From: Isoetes taiwanensis | Taxonomy: Eukaryota; Streptophyta; Lycopodiopsida; Isoetales; Isoetaceae | Reading direction: 5' to 3' | Assembly (NCBI GenBank): GCA_021234155.1 | Contig: JAJEKV010000205.1 | Coordinates: forward strand, 605,501-669,500 | Length of the DNA: 64,000 nt | Part shown: positions 36,127 to 48,043 of the stretch, piece after piece | How the letters are laid out: each line of letters begins with the position of its first letter | Position numbering within the stretch: position 1 is the first letter of the stretch | Notes under the pieces: model-generated | Seen by the model: the letters and a program-made list of their open reading frames with translations, nothing else | Told to the model about the DNA's origin: nothing | Databases searched by the model: none | Position numbers and translations under genes: made by a program

Positions 36127-37524
36127 TCATTGTACACCCGAGTACCTCCTTTTCTTTGGCTCTCTTTTTAAATGGTCCTTTCTCCCCATGCCTTTGTTGG
36201 CTACTATGAACAGACAGTAGGGGCATTTGCACTTATGGGCCATTCCTGGATTGAATCTGTCCTTCTTATCCTTGGCGATTATACGTAATGTTTCTCCTCT
36301 CTCGTCCGGATAAGCGGTGCAAGCACGCTTGCATTGGCAATTGTCTCCATGCTCGTTGGGTATTTCAACCCCAAATTGTTTCAGAAGCCACTGTGCATTC
36401 GCATGGAGATTCATTCTCCTCCACCTCAGTCTTTTGAACATGATAAGTGTATTTCCTGCACACAAGACAAAACTAACATAAGAACCTTAGTACTGATTAC
36501 CAAAGATTTCCACTACCCAATTTATGTCATATTGGGCTTGCTTAATGATAGCATTAGGCCGATTATTTCTTCATTGAATATCGTGGTATTCCTTCCTTTC
36601 CACATTCTCCAAAGAAGAATGTATCTCCTCCATTCCACCGGGTTCTCGGGAAAAGGATCTCGCTCTATTTGCATATTGGCCGGTCCCAGAATATTAAGTC
36701 CCCTTTTACGCAAGCTCCAAGGTCCATTCTCGCCCATAAGCGCTTTTTAAAAAGGTGTTCTTCATCTTCCCCGGTCCCGCATGCATCCGACACATATATT
36801 AGAATCCGACATATTCAGCCTCCACCTTTTTTTTGTTCGCGGGCCAAAGCTTTATGCCAAAGCTGCCACATAAAGGCCTTAATCTTTGGATGAATTGGGC
36901 TTTTCCACATGTATTTCAAGTTCTTAGAAGCCCCGTGCGGATCGATATTCCATTTTCTATGGATAGAGCTTTCTTGGTCCCTATTGAGGTACATGTATGC
37001 CGGGTTTACTCTATATCCACGAAGCCATTGATATGCCAAAGGACATCTCAGATCATGCCGACTCCTATGTCAACCTTTGGGTGATACTATTGAACAATTT
37101 GCTTGGAATCATCTCCTAGATTTGCTATCTTTGGAATCCTCGATAGACAAAATCATCGGTGATATCTCTTATATAAGTAATTCCATTGTTGGTCCATTGC
37201 TTGGCTAGAGTAGGGAAATTAGTAGCCGAGACAGTGTTAGGGTCATCCAAAATGAGAGAGGGACTCAGAAAATTGGTTGGTCTTGGGAAAGGCCTTCTTT
37301 CCATGTATACATACCCTTTACCTTCTGCCATGCCCTAATCCACTTCTTGATAATCAGAGGTAATGTAGTGGGAATGGTAAATTCAAAGTAGATGCTATGG
37401 GGCAGCTGCATCTTGAGATTCCTCCAACCAAAGGGGTGGCATTTATCGATATAGTGGGAGATTAGTGTGCTCTGTGGTGATTGATTTGATTATTGCAAGC
37501 TCTATAAAAATACTTAGCAGCCGG
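36127..37524 (-). pseudogene. 3' coding part of the LINE (zf-RVT and tail), frameshifted
   Basis: The pieces include KNLKYMWKSPIHPKIKAFMWQLWHKAL at 37039-36815, the typical reverse-transcriptase-associated zinc-binding domain pattern (W..P.P.K...F.W), and YILLWRMWKGRNTTIFNEE at 36737-36522. A cysteine-bearing tail lies at 36465-36127 (CQCKRACTAYP, HKCKCPYC). They lie in different frames from the main ORF, which is lost at about 37600. Confidence 0.65.
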
Positions 37525-40500
37525 TCAAGAGCTTCTGTTTCTCAATATTAATAACTCCCGGACCTCCCATCTTCTTGTGCTTGCAACATTCTTCCATAGA
37601 GATAGGAATCCAAAGATCTTCTCGCTTGTCCCCTCCCGCAATGAATCGCCAATAATCCCTTGCATTTTAGTTAGAACCTTCTTGGGTGCCACCATAATGG
37701 AAGATTGGTAAACCTGAGAGGAGGAGATGACTGAATTTGCCAAAATGGCTCTCCCATTTTTAGAAAGAAATTTGGAATTAAGGGAGTCCACTTTTTTGTA
37801 GAATTTATCAAGTAAGTCATCCCAAAGCTCACCAGCATTAGTTCTAATAGCATATGGAATGCCTAAAATTTTAGTTTTAGTAGTGGGAGAGAGGTACATA
37901 CAACCGAAATTTGTAGCTGCTTGCTCACCCTCGTGTTGATGCCTTGAAATAAGTTTAGTCTTGGTAGGGTTGATTTTGCATCCCGAACACTTACCAAAAT
38001 CTTCTAGAACAGCTTGGGTGTGCTGAATGGATTGTGCTTCCAAATGAAGAAAGAGAAAAGTGTCATCTGCAAAGTGAACATTTAAGATATCTCCAGCCTC
38101 CTGGGAGGGGAGACTAAGACCTTTGATCAGATGTAAATCCTTGGCTCTCTTGAAGTGGCTGTTCAGGCCTTCCATTATAATTAGAAAGAGGAAGGGTGCA
38201 AGGGGGCATCCTTGCTTAACCCCCCTTTTAATGTCAAAAAAGGGGCTACACTCCCCATTAATGAGAACAGCAGATCTAGAGTTGCTGAGGATAGCTTGAA
38301 AAACTGAAATGACCCTATCAGAGAAGCCTAGCTTCTTGCAACACCAACATAGAAAAGCCCAACTTACTGTGTCAAAGGCTTTTGTAATATCCAATTTGAG
38401 GAGACCAATTGACTGATTAGAATCTTTGGCCCAAGAGATTCCTAAAGAAGCAGCAGCAACATTATCTAGAATGTACCTGCCCCTCAAATAGGCACTTTGA
38501 GTGTTGTTGATGACCTCTTCAAGGATAGGCTTGAGTCGAGCAGCCATGGTACCTGAAATTAACTTATAAACCACATTGGTTAGGGAAATAGGTCTGTAAT
38601 CAGAAAATGTAGTTGGGAGATCAATCTTTGGGATGAGAGCAATCAGACTTGTGTTAATCCTGCAGTCCAACTTCTTAGTTATCATAAATTCGTTAGCAAG
38701 GGATACAATATCCTTACCCAGAATTTCCCAAGATTTCTTGAAGAATTCAGCTGGAAGGCCATCAGGGCCTGGAGTTTTACCATTTTCCATTCCCTGAAGA
38801 ACCTTCAGCATTTCCTCATAACTAAAAGGCCTAGACAGACTGTCATTCATCAGATCAGTAACTTTTTCCTGGATACACACAAAGTTCTCAATATCCTCCC
38901 TACTAATATTTTCCTCAGTCCCCATAATCCTGGAGAAATGAGTTTTGGCAGCATTCTTGAGTTGCAAATCATTGTCAATGCTATTGCCTTCCCACAGAAT
39001 ACTGTAGATATGATTTCTCTTAATCCTACCCTTAGCTTTGATGAAGAAATATTTCGAATTGCTCCTCTCATCTTCTTTGAGCTCCTTAACCTTTGCTTTA
39101 ATTTTCCAGCCTTTGGCAATTCTGATCTCTTCTCTTTCTATTTGAAGTTTGATTTCATCTTTGAGTTGATCCTGGGCTACATCCAACTGGGATCTCAAAT
39201 CCTGAAGATGAGCAGTGTTACTTCTATGAACTTCCTTCCCCCAAACCTTAAGCCAATTCTTGATTCTTTTGGATACCCTTACCCACCAATCCATCCATCC
39301 TGTGTTACCATTAGGTCTCCTCTCTTGAGAAACAATGCCGCAGATTAGGGGCGTAAATTCATCGAGCTCAAGAAGATTAGTATTAAGTTTGAAAAAAGAA
39401 TTTCTCTTCCTTTGAGCAGTGTTTCCACAGATATTGATGAGCTGTGGAAAATGATCAGAAATTGTATAGTTGGTAAGATTCGTGACTCTAGTGCTATTAT
39501 TCCAGAGGGCCTCACTGAGATAAAATCTATCATGAAGGCAGCAGACAGGCTGGTCTCTGTGGTCATTCCAGCTATAGGACTGGGGGGTAACTCTGGCTAG
39601 AGAGAGGTGATGAGAGTAAAGGAGAGAGTTCCAGCCAGCAAATTCATTATCAGTCAGGGGCCTAAAATTGGCACTTCTCATATAACTATGGGTGACCATG
39701 TTAAAGTCACCTGCTAAAATACACTCATCATAAGGAATTCTCTCTAGACTCCTATTAATAACCTCCCAAAGGCCGACTCTCTCTGAGGGCTGATGATAGG
39801 CATAGACATTGGTAAAGGCAATCCTCCTGTCACCAACTTTTCCATGAATGATTTGCCATCTCTTACTGTTATCATTTACCATCTGAATGTCATCAAAGTT
39901 AAGCCTGTTACTCCAAGCAATGGTGATTCCAGCAGAAGTGTTGTTAGCTTTGAGAGACCAGTGCTGAAAATCATCAGGAAGAACATCTTTAATAATGGAA
40001 TTAATGTTGTCATCATGAATCTTGTGCTCTTGAAAGAAAATAAAATCCAGATTCATAGAACAGAGGCAAACCTTTAGTCTACCTCTTTTGATATTCGAAT
40101 TGATGCCTTGGATATTCCAAGTAATACCTTTAAGACTTATATCCATTGGAGGGGGGGGGATCTTTCTTGGTGATCTTCTTGGGGGTCCCAGAGAATAATC
40201 TTTGAGATTTTTCTTACCCCTCTTCCTTCTGTTGTTGATAGTAGACCAGGTCATATCCTCCAGGGTGGGGGTCTTGACTCGAAAGTCAAAGTCATCTTCT
40301 GAGTCTTCCTTGCTGGTCTCCTCATAATTGCCAAAATTGTCAAGGTCAAAAGTTGAGATGCCCAGATCCATGGTTGAGATAGTCATATTAGAGGGATCAA
40401 CTCTAATAACCACTTTTGAGGGGAATTGGAAAATAATACCTTTATCAGGGAAATACCTGTCTTGAGAATCACTGGTTTTGTATTCATCCCTGTCTTCCCT

Positions 40501-41667
40501 GATTTCCCTTGTGCTGGTGTTGCAGACAACTTTGCTACAGTTGTCTTCCATGTTCTTTGCTTTGGGCATCCAAACTTGTTTAACCTGATGGGTTTCCTCC
40601 TGTTTATGATGTGTCTCCTTCTGCTTCTGGATCTTAACTTCTTTATGATGCTCTTTAGGCTGAGAATTAGCCAGAGGCATTTTGGAATAGGAAACTTTGA
40701 GATCAAACCGCCCTCTTTCAGGGATTTTGCATGGGATACAGTCTTCCCAGTTTGAGTAAATTTTCTTTTGAATACAAACCAAGGGGAAGCTGGTTTGGGG
40801 GATCGAGACATGGATAATTTCCCCCAGACTACTTGCTATAGCCCTAAGGTGAGAGATGATCAAAGAGCCCATAGGGAGATTCAAACAGGAAATCCAGGTG
40901 GTGGTGGCTATCGTGGAGAAGTCTCCTGGAATGTAGAGAGGGTCCCATTTCATGATATAAACAGGGAAACCTGAGATAAGAGTGATTTTTCTGGTAAGAA
41001 TCATGGGAACATTCTTCTCTTCTTTACATATAATCTGATAGGTCTTGCTGTCCAGCTTAAGGATAGATAATATAGGAACTAACAAAGTCTTGGTAATCCA
41101 ATATTTGACAGTGCTAATGGAAGGACAGTTCTGAGGGAAGTGGACAAGAATTCCATGATTTATATATTTAATATTGGCTGTGTTATCCACGATATTACCC
41201 AGATCCAGAAATTCCTCTTCTTTTTTAGAATCTTCTTTTTCAACACAATCATTAGCATCACTCACAGAATTGAAAGAATTAAGTAAAGCATTCTTGTAAG
41301 AAATACCGTTGATTTTGTCGTATTTTCCCATGATGGGGACTGAAGATTTCAAATTTTGCTTGGAGTTGGAGACCTTTGTTTTATTTTTGTCCAGGTTCTG
41401 CTCCTTAATGCTGGTACAGTTCTGGCATTCACAGTTTACGCAATCCGACGGATGGAAGTAGCCATTACTGTCAGCAATCTCGCATTTGGTGGGAACTTTG
41501 AGCGGGAGTTGGTAAGTTTTATAGTCCATTTCAACTTGCTTCAGGAAAGTATCAGGGCCGAAGGAGGGAATCCTTTTCTTGAATCCTTTTCGGAAATCTT
41601 CAATTACGTGGTCATCTGCTTCCTCCCAAATTTTCACGGTCGATGAAAGGAGGCTTTGGATTTCCAC
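37525..41667 (-). CDS. LINE ORF: gag-like domain, APE-type endonuclease and reverse transcriptase in one frame
   Basis: The uninterrupted 1380-codon frame holds several domains. A CCHC-like cysteine cluster is at 76-84 and a DUF4283-like gag segment at about 170-300. An apurinic-type endonuclease spans about 514-744, with WN at 517-518, QE at 546-547, GDFN at 653-656 and SDH at 737-739. The reverse transcriptase runs from about 960 to 1340, with GKTPGPDGLPAEF, YRPISLTNVVYK, LDITKAFDTVSW, GVKQGCPLAP and the catalytic FADD at 1199-1202. The endonuclease nicks target DNA and the polymerase primes on the nick. The N-terminus is probably frameshifted, because ORF1-like sequence continues upstream in other frames (41634-42162). 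The end departs from the family after 1345, so the copy is likely inactive but young. Confidence 0.9.
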   Translation of the reverse strand: MEIQSLLSSTVKIWEEADDHVIEDFRKGFKKRIPSFGPDTFLKQVEMDYKTYQLPLKVPTKCEIADSNGYFHPSDCVNCECQNCTSIKEQNLDKNKTKVSNSKQNLKSSVPIMGKYDKINGISYKNALLNSFNSVSDANDCVEKEDSKKEEEFLDLGNIVDNTANIKYINHGILVHFPQNCPSISTVKYWITKTLLVPILSILKLDSKTYQIICKEEKNVPMILTRKITLISGFPVYIMKWDPLYIPGDFSTIATTTWISCLNLPMGSLIISHLRAIASSLGEIIHVSIPQTSFPLVCIQKKIYSNWEDCIPCKIPERGRFDLKVSYSKMPLANSQPKEHHKEVKIQKQKETHHKQEETHQVKQVWMPKAKNMEDNCSKVVCNTSTREIREDRDEYKTSDSQDRYFPDKGIIFQFPSKVVIRVDPSNMTISTMDLGISTFDLDNFGNYEETSKEDSEDDFDFRVKTPTLEDMTWSTINNRRKRGKKNLKDYSLGPPRRSPRKIPPPPMDISLKGITWNIQGINSNIKRGRLKVCLCSMNLDFIFFQEHKIHDDNINSIIKDVLPDDFQHWSLKANNTSAGITIAWSNRLNFDDIQMVNDNSKRWQIIHGKVGDRRIAFTNVYAYHQPSERVGLWEVINRSLERIPYDECILAGDFNMVTHSYMRSANFRPLTDNEFAGWNSLLYSHHLSLARVTPQSYSWNDHRDQPVCCLHDRFYLSEALWNNSTRVTNLTNYTISDHFPQLINICGNTAQRKRNSFFKLNTNLLELDEFTPLICGIVSQERRPNGNTGWMDWWVRVSKRIKNWLKVWGKEVHRSNTAHLQDLRSQLDVAQDQLKDEIKLQIEREEIRIAKGWKIKAKVKELKEDERSNSKYFFIKAKGRIKRNHIYSILWEGNSIDNDLQLKNAAKTHFSRIMGTEENISREDIENFVCIQEKVTDLMNDSLSRPFSYEEMLKVLQGMENGKTPGPDGLPAEFFKKSWEILGKDIVSLANEFMITKKLDCRINTSLIALIPKIDLPTTFSDYRPISLTNVVYKLISGTMAARLKPILEEVINNTQSAYLRGRYILDNVAAASLGISWAKDSNQSIGLLKLDITKAFDTVSWAFLCWCCKKLGFSDRVISVFQAILSNSRSAVLINGECSPFFDIKRGVKQGCPLAPFLFLIIMEGLNSHFKRAKDLHLIKGLSLPSQEAGDILNVHFADDTFLFLHLEAQSIQHTQAVLEDFGKCSGCKINPTKTKLISRHQHEGEQAATNFGCMYLSPTTKTKILGIPYAIRTNAGELWDDLLDKFYKKVDSLNSKFLSKNGRAILANSVISSSQVYQSSIMVAPKKVLTKMQGIIGDSLREGTSEKIFGFLSLWKNVASTRRWEVRELLILRNRSS

Positions 41668-42162
41668 CCAAGATCCTCGAGTTCCTCAACCAGTTTTTTT
41701 GCTGCCCGAAGCATTTCTGTCATGGATCTCCTGAAGATCTGGTTCTTCAAGCTGCAACAATCATCTTTTGAATGCCCTGTTTTGACTCTTATGAGTTGGT
41801 ATAAAAGGTTATCCATTTTCAGATCTTTGAAGCATTTGCCATGCCAGATCTCGATCATTGGCTTTGCCTTCCTTGTACTGATTTTTCAATCTTTGCATTT
41901 CAAGTTTGCATACCAAGATCTGCCCTTCCTTCTGAACTCCCATACAGTCTGCTGCTGAATCTTGCTGTTCCTTGATAATATCGAAGGCTGCTTTGAGCTC
42001 TTTCATTTTTATCCATGCTTGATCTTTCTTGTCATCTAGGACAAAAATTTGGTCCCAACTTTGAATGATCAAAATCGGGTCAGTGTCTTTGTACTCATAC
42101 GGGATCCTTGCTGTTGAGGACCCTCCCACAACTGGTTTGCTCGTCGAAGCTTTAGCTCTCAT
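41634..42162 (-). pseudogene. N-terminal part of the LINE first ORF, frameshifted
   Basis: ATG at 42162 opens MRAKASTSKPVVGG and reads a helical region (DDKKDQAWIKMKELKAAF) to about 41815. The frame then changes to 41858-41634 (LKNQIFRRSMTEMLRAAKKLVEELE) and again into the 1380-codon ORF near 41665. The helices suggest a coiled-coil as in other LINE ORF1 products. Confidence 0.5.
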
Positions 42163-42975
42163 GGTGGCACAAAGAAACTAGGGGAGAACGGAACGGAGGA
42201 AGAAGAAAAAAGAGGGTAAGGGGAAGCGAAAAGAGGGGAAAGAAAGGGAAAGGCGCCAAAGATCCGAAGAAGTGGCAAAGGACAAAGAAAAGGGAGAAGG
42301 AATGATTGGAAAAAGGGGGAAAGCTACCTTGATAATGAAAGAGGCTGCTCGCACTCGGATGACCCCGCAAGGATCTAGTCAGGGGGAGAGGGTCCCATCA
42401 ATTATCAAGGAAGCAACAAAACCAAGAAAAAGGAAGAAAAGAAACTAGAGGATAAAGAAAAAGAAAAGAATGGGATGGGGGGAACTGAGGGAAATCGAAA
42501 ACAGAAAGGGTTAATTCGCCACCCCGAACCTCCACACCGCAATTCCAAGATCATCAAAGATTTCTGCAGGCTGGAGATCAAAGAAATTTGCCCGTTGATA
42601 GAGGGATCAATCCCCATTCTCAGAGGGACCCCTAAAAGAAAGAGATTCCTTTCAAAGTTGTTCCCCAGGGATAGGTAAGGTTGTGAATTATGAGCCGCAA
42701 CCCTGAGGGAACCAACTCTGTCGAAACAAAGGATGCAGAGAAAAAACTTGTTGAAGAAATCAAAATCTGCTCTACAGAAACCTATTCTAGACTGATTCCT
42801 AACAGCTAATCTGATCAAATCTTCAATGTTTTGAAGGGTGCTCTCATGGCCCTGGGGGGGGGATGATCAAACCCAGCCCTTGGAGAACAGCTTCGAGCAA
42901 AGCCTCATCCATCAGGGCTGGGAGATGCACGGATCCCGAGGCGCGAGGAGAGAGCGCTCATATCCGTTCCGGAGA

Positions 42976-44016
42976 ATTTCTCAACCTCTCAAACAGCTTA
43001 ATCAAAATGCCAAAATGGTAAGTTCCTTGTAGCTTTTAGTTCATATCCATGATTATGCTGATTCAGATACAACTTTATCTTCTTGAATCCAGCTGGGTAC
43101 AGGAATCCTTCATGTTGACTCATGTGGTTGTTTCATCACAGTCAATCATCTTCAAATATTGTACCAAGTTGTGGGTCAGCGATGTCTGCCCCAGATCATT
43201 TTTATTCCACTTTATACATACGGCTATAGTTAGAATGGTTGTTCTTAGTAGTTGCATCATCAACAACAATTGTTCCATTCACAACAGCACGCCATCAAAA
43301 AGATCAAATATGGAAGACAAAGTAAAAATGTGAGTTATTATATGATCATCTTCGATATGGATGTGACCTAGCATTTTTCATAGTTGTGTATTTAATCTAC
43401 GTATATTATTGCTGCCTTATTGATCCTAAATAGCTTCGCTTACATAGAGACATTAAGTTCCAATAATTGTGAATCTTAATGTGTGTCTATAATGTCACTT
43501 TCATATCTCTAGGTAAAGATTTTATCAAACAAAATTTTTGGTCCAAGGAGTGTAGACAGACAAAGCTTCAGTTCTAGATGAAGCAAAGGGTGCTTGAAAA
43601 TGTCACAGGTCCAGATATAGGTACCACATGTGTTCTACACGATGTGGGGATTGGCACATGCCATAACTTCCTCCTATCCTAAAATTCTACTTGGAGTACT
43701 TGTTGAAGAGATGTCTAATGACTCGTCTGGAGATCAATCCAACTTAGGGTTATATGTGCAAGATATAACTTAATGTAGTAAGGAAAGTTTTAGCAGACCC
43801 TATGCTTCTTCTTGCGCTTTTGTCATTTCCTTCCACCACTACTTGATATGTCCTATAAAACCAGGCAAGACATCTCTTTGCCACAACAATTTTCAGATGC
43901 ATGTGACTGTGGCCTTAGAAGGCCACAGAGACATGAAGCATATCGACCATTTGGAAGCTTAAAAGCATCAGCATATGCATCTGTCTTCTAACATCATTTG
44001 TAAGCGTGGTCTGTCA
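42976..44016. other. No recognisable gene
   Basis: Contains a small hairpin, GTGGCCTTAGAAGGCCAC (about 43911-43928), close to the 3' end of the DUF7869-type gene, which could be a structure near the transposon edge. No coding motif was found. Confidence 0.4.
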
Positions 44017-46950
44017 TTAGGATTCGGCCGCCACTTTTTTGTCCCGATACTGTTGAGCATATGCGGTACCTTTCCTAGCCACATGCTCCCACCAAGACAC
44101 AAAAACCTCATTATAATGAGGGGCAGTGGGGTCTTGTATAGGAGCCTCCTCTGCATAGGCTACCCATGTAGGACATGCATCTGTCGGCCTTACAAGCAGA
44201 AACATACCTTTCTGTACATCTTGGTATGGGTCGAATATTTCCACTGCATTCTTGGGTTTATCCTTAGCAGGTCCGACAAAGGCAGTTGGAGCGTCGTATT
44301 GATCGACCTGAATAGATTCAGGCTCGTCAAGCACAACTTGCCTTGTTCGAGGCCAGAAGTTCTGAATTTCTGCATTGCCCGGGGGTACTTCACCTAGCAC
44401 ACGCATCACTTCGCACCAGTAGTCTATGACCTCGTTCATGTAGGTATTGGACCACGAGTTCACACCAGCCCTGGAGATATTAGCCCAATGCATCATGTAC
44501 TTCGCAATGGACGACCTCAATGCTCCTATGTCCTTGAGCCTTGCATATGGCTTGACAGTCTTGGGCGAGCCAATCGATATCTTTGGCAAACCACTATCAT
44601 CTGCTTTCCACATCCGAATACTCTTTTCTGGCAACTATTCTCTATGACCAGGTCTCATCTTGTAATACATTACTGGCAGAACTTAAACAATAAGGGCTCC
44701 AAGTGACCAACCAAACGGTCCTTCTTATCAGGAATGTATCCTTCTACGAAAATCTTCCAATCGGGAACCTCGGTAACAAGGTATGGTGTCGGTGCCTTTG
44801 TGCTACATTCTCGGAAGAGTTGCATTAGTTCTGGAATAGTTAGAGCATCCGACCTGCGTATTAACGTTGAATAGTTACCGAAGAGCGCATCAATGTCATC
44901 ATGAGTGTGGCCTACCATCATGAAGCCAAGCTGTATTTGATCAAAAACACCCAACTACACAAGATAGGATAGATAAGAGAAGAGATATCTGTTCTTGTTC
45001 TGCCCTGCGCAGTTGTCTAGCTGCAAGTAGAGCCGCCTAGGTAACCTCTTAAGGTGCACTGGTTGCTTAGGAGGTGCTACAAAGTCTTGCCCAGTGCAAT
45101 TGTTTTTTTTTTGTCCTCAACCCCGCACTGTTGAGGAGTGCGGTTCCCCACATGCCCTCAGGCCGACCTTCTTCTCTCAAATGCCCCAATTATCTTCGGA
45201 AGTATCCTCCAGTGTTTTGATAGCATGATTCAAGGAACCAACATGAAAATTTGAATCATCCTTCCAAAGGTCGAGTGAGAAATGTCCTAAGGCACCTGTG
45301 CCATGGCCATGCATCAGTGCACCAGTCACGCTAACTTTCAAGCGTTCACCTCTCCATATCGATTTTGCTAATTTCTCCAGTCTTGGAATCATAGTCTTGT
45401 TTTGGTCCATTTTATCATGTATGATAGTGAGCGCCTGATCCGGTGATCGATGGAACAAAGCTCTCCATGACCAGTACAAGCTCCTACAAGAGATCTGGGC
45501 TGTCATGTGTGCCTTGATTTCAATCTGCAATTCTCTTCTCTCCCGTGGATCTCTCGTCTTAGCCATTTTCTCTTTTATTACAATACAGGTATTGCACTTG
45601 GAGAAAGCTTGCATTGACCTCTGCGTGGTTTAGCTTCCACCCACCAAGGAATGAAGAATGAGAGACGTGCTTGCCTGTCATCTCCATCACACTGGCGTCC
45701 ACCTCATGAAGAATGTCTTTTTTGGTTAGGACAGAGGGAAGCCTCTTCACATTCTCTCTCACCCCTTCAGTAGTGATTTTCGATCTGTGGGGCATCGTCT
45801 CAGCATTCTCATCTATGTACATAGACAGCAGGGCCTTTCCTGCTAGAGTGTGAGGCCTCGGCTTTTTCGAGCCCGTGTTACCATGTTCAGCAACTCTGTG
45901 ACCAGCAAGAAAAAGTCTTCGCCACTTATAGAAAGTGGACATTGGAATACCATAGGCTCTATGCCATGCTTTCAAGCATACCTGCTTGTTATTTAGCATG
46001 AGCTTCTGGACCTGTCCGTTCTTTGAACAAACGTCTAACATGTTAAAAGCAAATGTGGTCCTATCTGAAGCACTCAAGTTCCAATAGAAACTACGCATAC
46101 ACCTAATCTCGGCTGTGGAGAAGTTTGCGCAGCATCTTCGCATGCAACAAAGCGAAGATGTAAAGTCTAAAATGGAAGCTGCCGTGATCTTTCTCTCAGC
46201 TTTAGTGGCCACAGCAGGTGAACATGGAGTCCGGTTCACCATTCTATACATCCTCTTGGGTGCCTTTTCAACTTCAATTTGCATGGCATAGGGTTCTGCT
46301 TCAATGACTGTCTCTTTCACAATCTTTATGAGTGTCGACACAGCAACATTGTCTACTAACACCAAAGCATTCGACCACCTGACCAAGTCGTGCAACTGTG
46401 GCATTTCAGCACAAGCTTGGCATCACATAGTCGGCCTATCTGGCGTAGGGAATGTCTTCATTATGGTTGCCGCCAAGTAGTCTTCTCCCAATCTCATGTC
46501 ACCAACTGCCTGATTAGGGTCGATGAAGATGATCACGCCAAGGGCATAAGGCATGTTGCAGCAGTCATGCAAGAGTGTGCAACTTTTCTCTACTAGCTCG
46601 TCCCTTGAAATGCCGTCTTCTAGACCCTTTTTTCTGGAGGGGCTTTCCTGTGCTTGCAATCCCTGCCAGTCAATTTTTTTTATCTGTGCTGGCGGTGTGG
46701 ATATGTCAGGTTCGTGCATAAGGGACGCTACCCATCGTGCTGGCCACAAAATAAAACTCCCTAGGGAATCCGCGAGAGTTGTAATTTCCGGTTCAGGATA
46801 TGGCAAACCAATGCTTCCGTCGACAATAACTTCCATAGACACTACTACGCTATCTTCTGGCAAGGGCAAGTTGTGGTGCTTGTCGAAGCTATGTACTTTT
46901 CCCTCGCCCACTTTGACTCCGTCAAATAGTATGGACTTCGAGCCAGCCAT
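44017..46950 (-). pseudogene. DUF7869-type DDE-like transposase gene
   Basis: From ATG 46950 the frame reads a leader with SLGSFILWPARWV, then an in-frame TGA near 46421. The same frame continues with a cysteine motif (SSLCCMRRCCANFS), FYWNLSASDRTTF, a helix-turn-helix-like VCLKAWHRAYGIPMSTFYKWRR and HGNTGSKKPRPHT. After a frameshift near 45605 come FSKCNTCIVIKE and LTIIHDKMDQNKTMIP. Then LYLQLDNCAGQNKNRYLF, a TAG, and GFMMVGHTHDDIDALFG follow. After another frameshift and TAG near 44650 the C-terminus (44634-44017) carries a FLLVRPTDACPTWVAYAEE module. The D..DQ.K, QLDN..NKN and VGHTHDDID series is the DUF7869 hallmark and probably holds the catalytic acids. It sits head-to-head with the ParB-like gene. 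Confidence 0.75.
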
Positions 46951-47877
46951 GCCTGCAAGCAGAATGGTCGTTAGTGCTTAGAGAAAACACCATGGTGATG
47001 TTACCGAGCACTTTCTGTTCGTCTAAAGCAGCAGCCACACACAAACCTCCTTCTCCTTCAAGCAAGGCAAGAATTAATAAGACAAATGTCTATTTGTCCC
47101 TCCACTATGCGTGTACCGGCTAGTTACATCCAGAGGATTTATAGGTACCTTAGTCTAGAATATGCTGCGCAAGATCGCCATCGTGATCCAGACGACTACT
47201 AGCTGTGCCGTACAGGACCTGCATTAGAAGAAGATGAATCACAGCAACGTCTAAGAACAAGAACATCTCAGGAATTGTTAAGAGAGGCAATCTTCATTCC
47301 CAAATTAAAATTTCTAATGAATGCAGGAGAATGGAGGCTGCTGGACTGTGTAATTTGTGCCCTTCCCCCCATGCATTTGATCTAACGGGCACCACAAAGG
47401 CGTGCATGTGGTAGATTTAAATGAAAATATAATTTAATGAATGTGCTTGCCTGCCTTTGGCCTTCGATGAATTCAAGAACGTAAAATATGCTTAATTGCC
47501 TTCAAATTCAGACGAGCGCCTTTGAAATCCACCACAGCGCCTTCAATTTCTTTCGAGCGTCTGTATGTTTCCACTCCAGCGCCTCGAGAGACTCCTTCCC
47601 AAGCTTTGCTACAATGAAAGTCTTGGAGGGCCTTTCAGCTCGCTGAATTGCATTTGAATTTCAAAACAATGTCCTTATGGCGGGGCTTTTTGATGCCGTA
47701 TTGTCCCTGTCCCTATCCAATTAAAACTGACGTGCCGTGGGTGATTTGTTGTCCTTTCCGCGGGCCCTGCATAGCGACACGCATCCCTCCTGACACAATT
47801 TTTTAGGAGTCACTTTCCGGTACGTGCACGGCGTGGGTGGGGATATTCGGACGAAAAATGGAATATGCCATGTACGT
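46951..47877. other. Spacer between the two divergent element genes; one palindrome
   Basis: No coding motif. GATCGCCATCGTGATC at 47173-47188 is the leftmost member of the palindrome family described below. It is followed by a GACGACTACTAG context that resembles the flank of the rightmost copy. Confidence 0.5.
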
Positions 47878-48013
47878 AGCCCGTCATAAATGCCTGTGAT
47901 TATGACGCCGCCCGTCATAATCACGCAGCCTGTCATAAATGCTTGTCATAATGACGCTGCCCGTCATAATTACGCCGCCCGTCATAATTATGCCGCCCGT
48001 CATAAATGCCCGT
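47878..48013. repeat. Iteron-like array of CCCGTCATAA repeats
   Basis: Eight direct copies of (C)CCGTCATAA or close variants, with 12-26 bp spacing, alternate with ATGCC or TTACGCCG linkers. Two inverted ATTATGACG or CATAATGACG units are mixed in. The array ends about 30 bp before the TATA box of the ParB-like gene and lies in the divergent promoter region. Confidence 0.85.
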
Positions 48014-48043
48014 CATCAATGCCCCGGCCATAATGGCGGTTCC

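Larger units (their letters stand above)
35897..42975 (-). mobile_element. L1-type LINE, nearly full length
   Basis: In minus-strand order it has a G/A-rich leader (about 42975-42170), an ORF1-like start, a long gag-like/endonuclease/reverse-transcriptase ORF, remnants of a zinc-binding RVT domain and a 3' poly(A), seen on the plus strand as 19 T at 35897-35915. The length of about 7.1 kb matches plant L1 elements. The 5' boundary is approximate because I found no convincing target-site duplication. Confidence 0.8.

Noticed and set aside
38938-40077. Plus-strand open frames in the LINE
   Set aside because: They are antisense to the intact 1380-codon ORF.
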